Assembly (NCBI RefSeq): GCF_001662075.1
Contig: NZ_LYPL01000027.1
Coordinates: 1-34,543 of the forward strand
DNA from: Rhizobium bangladeshense
GTDB lineage: Bacteria > Pseudomonadota > Alphaproteobacteria > Rhizobiales > Rhizobiaceae
DNA: 34,543 nucleotides
Direction: 5' to 3'
Shown here piece by piece: positions 33,228 to 34,543 of this stretch (positions within the stretch are counted from its first letter, which is position 1; every line of letters begins with the position of its first letter). Both the position numbers and the translations under genes were made by a program. Under the pieces are notes generated by a model. It was given only the letters and a program-made list of their open reading frames with translations, was not told the origin of the DNA and did no database searches.

Positions 33228-33485
33228 TCAGCGCCGCTCGGCCGCGGCCTCCGCCAGGCTGCGGAAGGGAAATTTGCGGCCGCATTCGCATTTCAGCATG
33301 AAGCTTTCCTGGTGGTTGGAAGGGCGCTGCACGCCAAAGCCGCGCGGCAGCTGATCGACCTTGAAATCCGGATGCTTGCGCTTGGGATCGTCGATCTCCG
33401 AGGCCTCGGCAAAGCCGCTATTGCCGCATTGCGGGCAGTTCAGTTTCTTCGAAAATCGATCGCGGATGGCCATGCTGGTTTCCAT
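33228..33485 (-). CDS. Small zinc-ribbon-like protein
   Basis: This 85-residue protein has Cys17-x2-Cys20 (CPQCG) and Cys66-x-Cys68 (CECG), a probable zinc ribbon, with a basic middle (DPKRKHPDFK). No enzyme function is visible. Starts at 33485 (METSM) or 33473 (MAIRD) are both possible; the second removes four residues without touching the Cys pairs. It is convergent with the 129-residue gene and divergent from the proline-rich gene. Confidence 0.75.
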   Translation of the reverse strand: METSMAIRDRFSKKLNCPQCGNSGFAEASEIDDPKRKHPDFKVDQLPRGFGVQRPSNHQESFMLKCECGRKFPFRSLAEAAAERR

Positions 33486-33578
33486 GCTTGAGAGGCTTCC
33501 TCATACAGAGGAATGCCGGCTGGTGAAAGTGGAACCATCTTCCGGCGGTGCCGTTCCCTTGTCGAAAAGGAGGCGATC

Positions 33579-33770
33579 ATGCCGAACAGAGATCCGACAC
33601 CCAATGCCGATCCGCCGCGCGAGCCGACCCCGACGCCCGGCATTCCCGATCCCACGCAGGAAAAACCGCCGCTGACGCCGGCCGAGGATCCGGCCGATCC
33701 GAAGAACCCGCAAGACCGGCCGCTCGACCCGGCCCTGCTGCCGATCGGCGATCCGGCCGGGGCGGCCTGA
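33579..33770 (+). CDS. Small proline/aspartate-rich disordered protein, 63 residues
   Basis: It starts at ATG 33579 with a very good AAAAGGAGG ribosome-binding site five bases upstream. About a third of residues are Pro and most others are Asp, Glu or Ala, so it is likely disordered and acidic. No signal peptide, Cys or hydrophobic segment is present. Its role is unknown. The strong ribosome-binding site is the main reason to believe it is expressed. Confidence 0.62.
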   Translation: MPNRDPTPNADPPREPTPTPGIPDPTQEKPPLTPAEDPADPKNPQDRPLDPALLPIGDPAGAA

Positions 33771-33780
33771 CCGTCAATCA

Positions 33781-34418
33781 CACTCGCTCGTTCTTGTGCG
33801 GAGTCTCTCGACTTCGGCGGCTTTGACGAAAACGCCACCACACTCTCCGTCATCCCAGGCCTCGAGCCTGGGATCCATGCAACCGCTGCTGATGGACACG
33901 GGGTGGATGCTCGGCTCAAGGCCGATCCTCGGCTCAAGGCCGGGCATGACGGAACGTGGGGCGGACACTCGCTCGTTCTTGTGGAGAGTCTCGCTACTCT
34001 GGCGGCGCGTTTGGCGAAAACGCCAACCACACTCTCCGTCATCCCAGGCCTTGAGCCTGGGATCCGTGCAACTGCTGCCGGTGGTTGCGGCGTGGATGCT
34101 CGGCTCAAGGCCGATCCTCGGCTCAAGGCCGAGGATTACGGAGGGTAGTGTGGGCACTCGCTCGTCCTTGTGCGGTGTCTCGCTACTTTGGCGGCCCGTT
34201 TGGCGAAAAACGCCCACCACACTCTCCGTCATCCCAGGCCTCGGGTCTGGGATCCATGCCACTGCCGCTGATGGATACGGCGTTGATACTCGGCTCAGGG
34301 CCGAGCATGACGGAGCGAGGGGCGGACACTCGCTCGTTCTTGTTCGGTGTCTCGCTACTCTGGCGGCCCGTTTGGCGAAAACGCCCCACCACACTCTCCG
34401 TCATCCCAGGCCTTGAGC
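33781..34418. repeat. Tandem array of about 180-bp units with palindromic repeats
   Basis: The motif CACTCGCTCGT starts at 33781, 33966, 34155 and 34327 (spacings 185, 189, 172). Each unit has GCGAAAACGCC-type sequence, a plus palindrome with stem CCAGGC/GCCTGG (or a variant), and a GGCTCAAGGCCG-based minus palindrome. The units are diverged. The fourth is broken at 34419 by an insertion element. Frames across the array are repeat-derived, not genes. Confidence 0.85.
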
Positions 34419-34543
34419 CACTGCTGTCCGGTTTAAATTCGTCACCATTGGAGGCTCATCTGGTGGAGATGGTGTGGCGGAGTGGCGGTGGGTTGCAGCA
34501 GGCGGTCGATCCTGCGGCGGTGCATGAGATTGGCGCGCACCAG
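34419..34543. mobile_element. End of an insertion element, cut by the window edge
   Basis: The sequence CACTGCTGTCCGGTTTAAAT starts at 34419 and equals the first 20 bp of the MITE at 4226. It interrupts a palindrome in the fourth repeat unit. After 21 bp the sequence differs from the MITE. Frames are open on both strands: a plus frame from TTG 34448 or ATG 34469, and a minus frame ending at a TGA at 34442-34444, 23 bases inside the element. The transposase strand and family cannot be decided here. The other end and the second target copy lie outside the window. Confidence 0.72.

Overview
The window looks like chromosome (or a large replicon) of a Rhizobium-type alphaproteobacterium, close to the R. 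leguminosarum/R. etli group. The reasons are high-GC coding DNA, several rhizobial RIME-like mosaic repeats (126-287, 2705-2811, 32564-32730), dozens of alphaproteobacterial palindromic repeats, a fused MFS-acyltransferase-ligase Aas protein of about 1130 residues, and many DUF proteins typical of Rhizobiaceae. The genus is an inference; no rRNA gene or other definitive marker is present.

Layout. 1-106 is the tail of an IS5-type transposase. 292-2038 is a divergent TetR / SDR / AhpD-like cassette with two near-identical 18-bp operators. 2040-5150 is a repeat-rich stretch: paired inverted palindromic repeats, two nearly identical GIY-YIG nuclease genes bracketed by such pairs, and a 428-bp tandem duplication carrying a 141-bp MITE-like element inserted in the loop of one palindrome. 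5152-10382 is an envelope block: the fused aas gene, a YiaAB-like membrane protein, a PspA/IM30 protein, and a divergent TetR regulator with three TGAACG-N-CGTTCA operators. 10889-11668 is another SDR.

11705-27670 is a defence island, all on the minus strand. In transcription order it reads drmD (SNF2 helicase), drmMI (adenine methyltransferase), a frameshifted small membrane protein gene, an XRE-ImmA/IrrE protein, a PIN-domain protein, drmA (helicase), drmB (DUF1998), a 138-residue unknown and a PD-(D/E)XK nuclease. This is a class 1 DISARM system in which the usual terminal drmC (phospholipase-D nuclease) is absent and a PD-(D/E)XK nuclease occupies its place. A self-contained XRE-ImmA/PIN module with its own promoter and operator-like palindrome splits the drm genes in two. 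The methyltransferase would mark self DNA while the helicases, DrmB and the nuclease act on unmodified incoming DNA. Whether the PIN pair is a regulator, a toxin-antitoxin or a back-up abortive arm is open.

Right of the island are tRNA-Gln(TTG) at 27885-27959, a three-gene operon (MBL-fold hydrolase, DCC/DUF393 thiol oxidoreductase, saccharopine-dehydrogenase-like/DUF4166 protein), a DUF1499 membrane protein and three small conserved genes. A tandem array of about 180-bp palindrome-containing repeats follows, interrupted at 34419 by the end of an insertion element. That element shares its terminal 21 bp with the 141-bp MITE and has entered at the same position in the palindrome loop, so this palindrome looks like a preferred transposition target.
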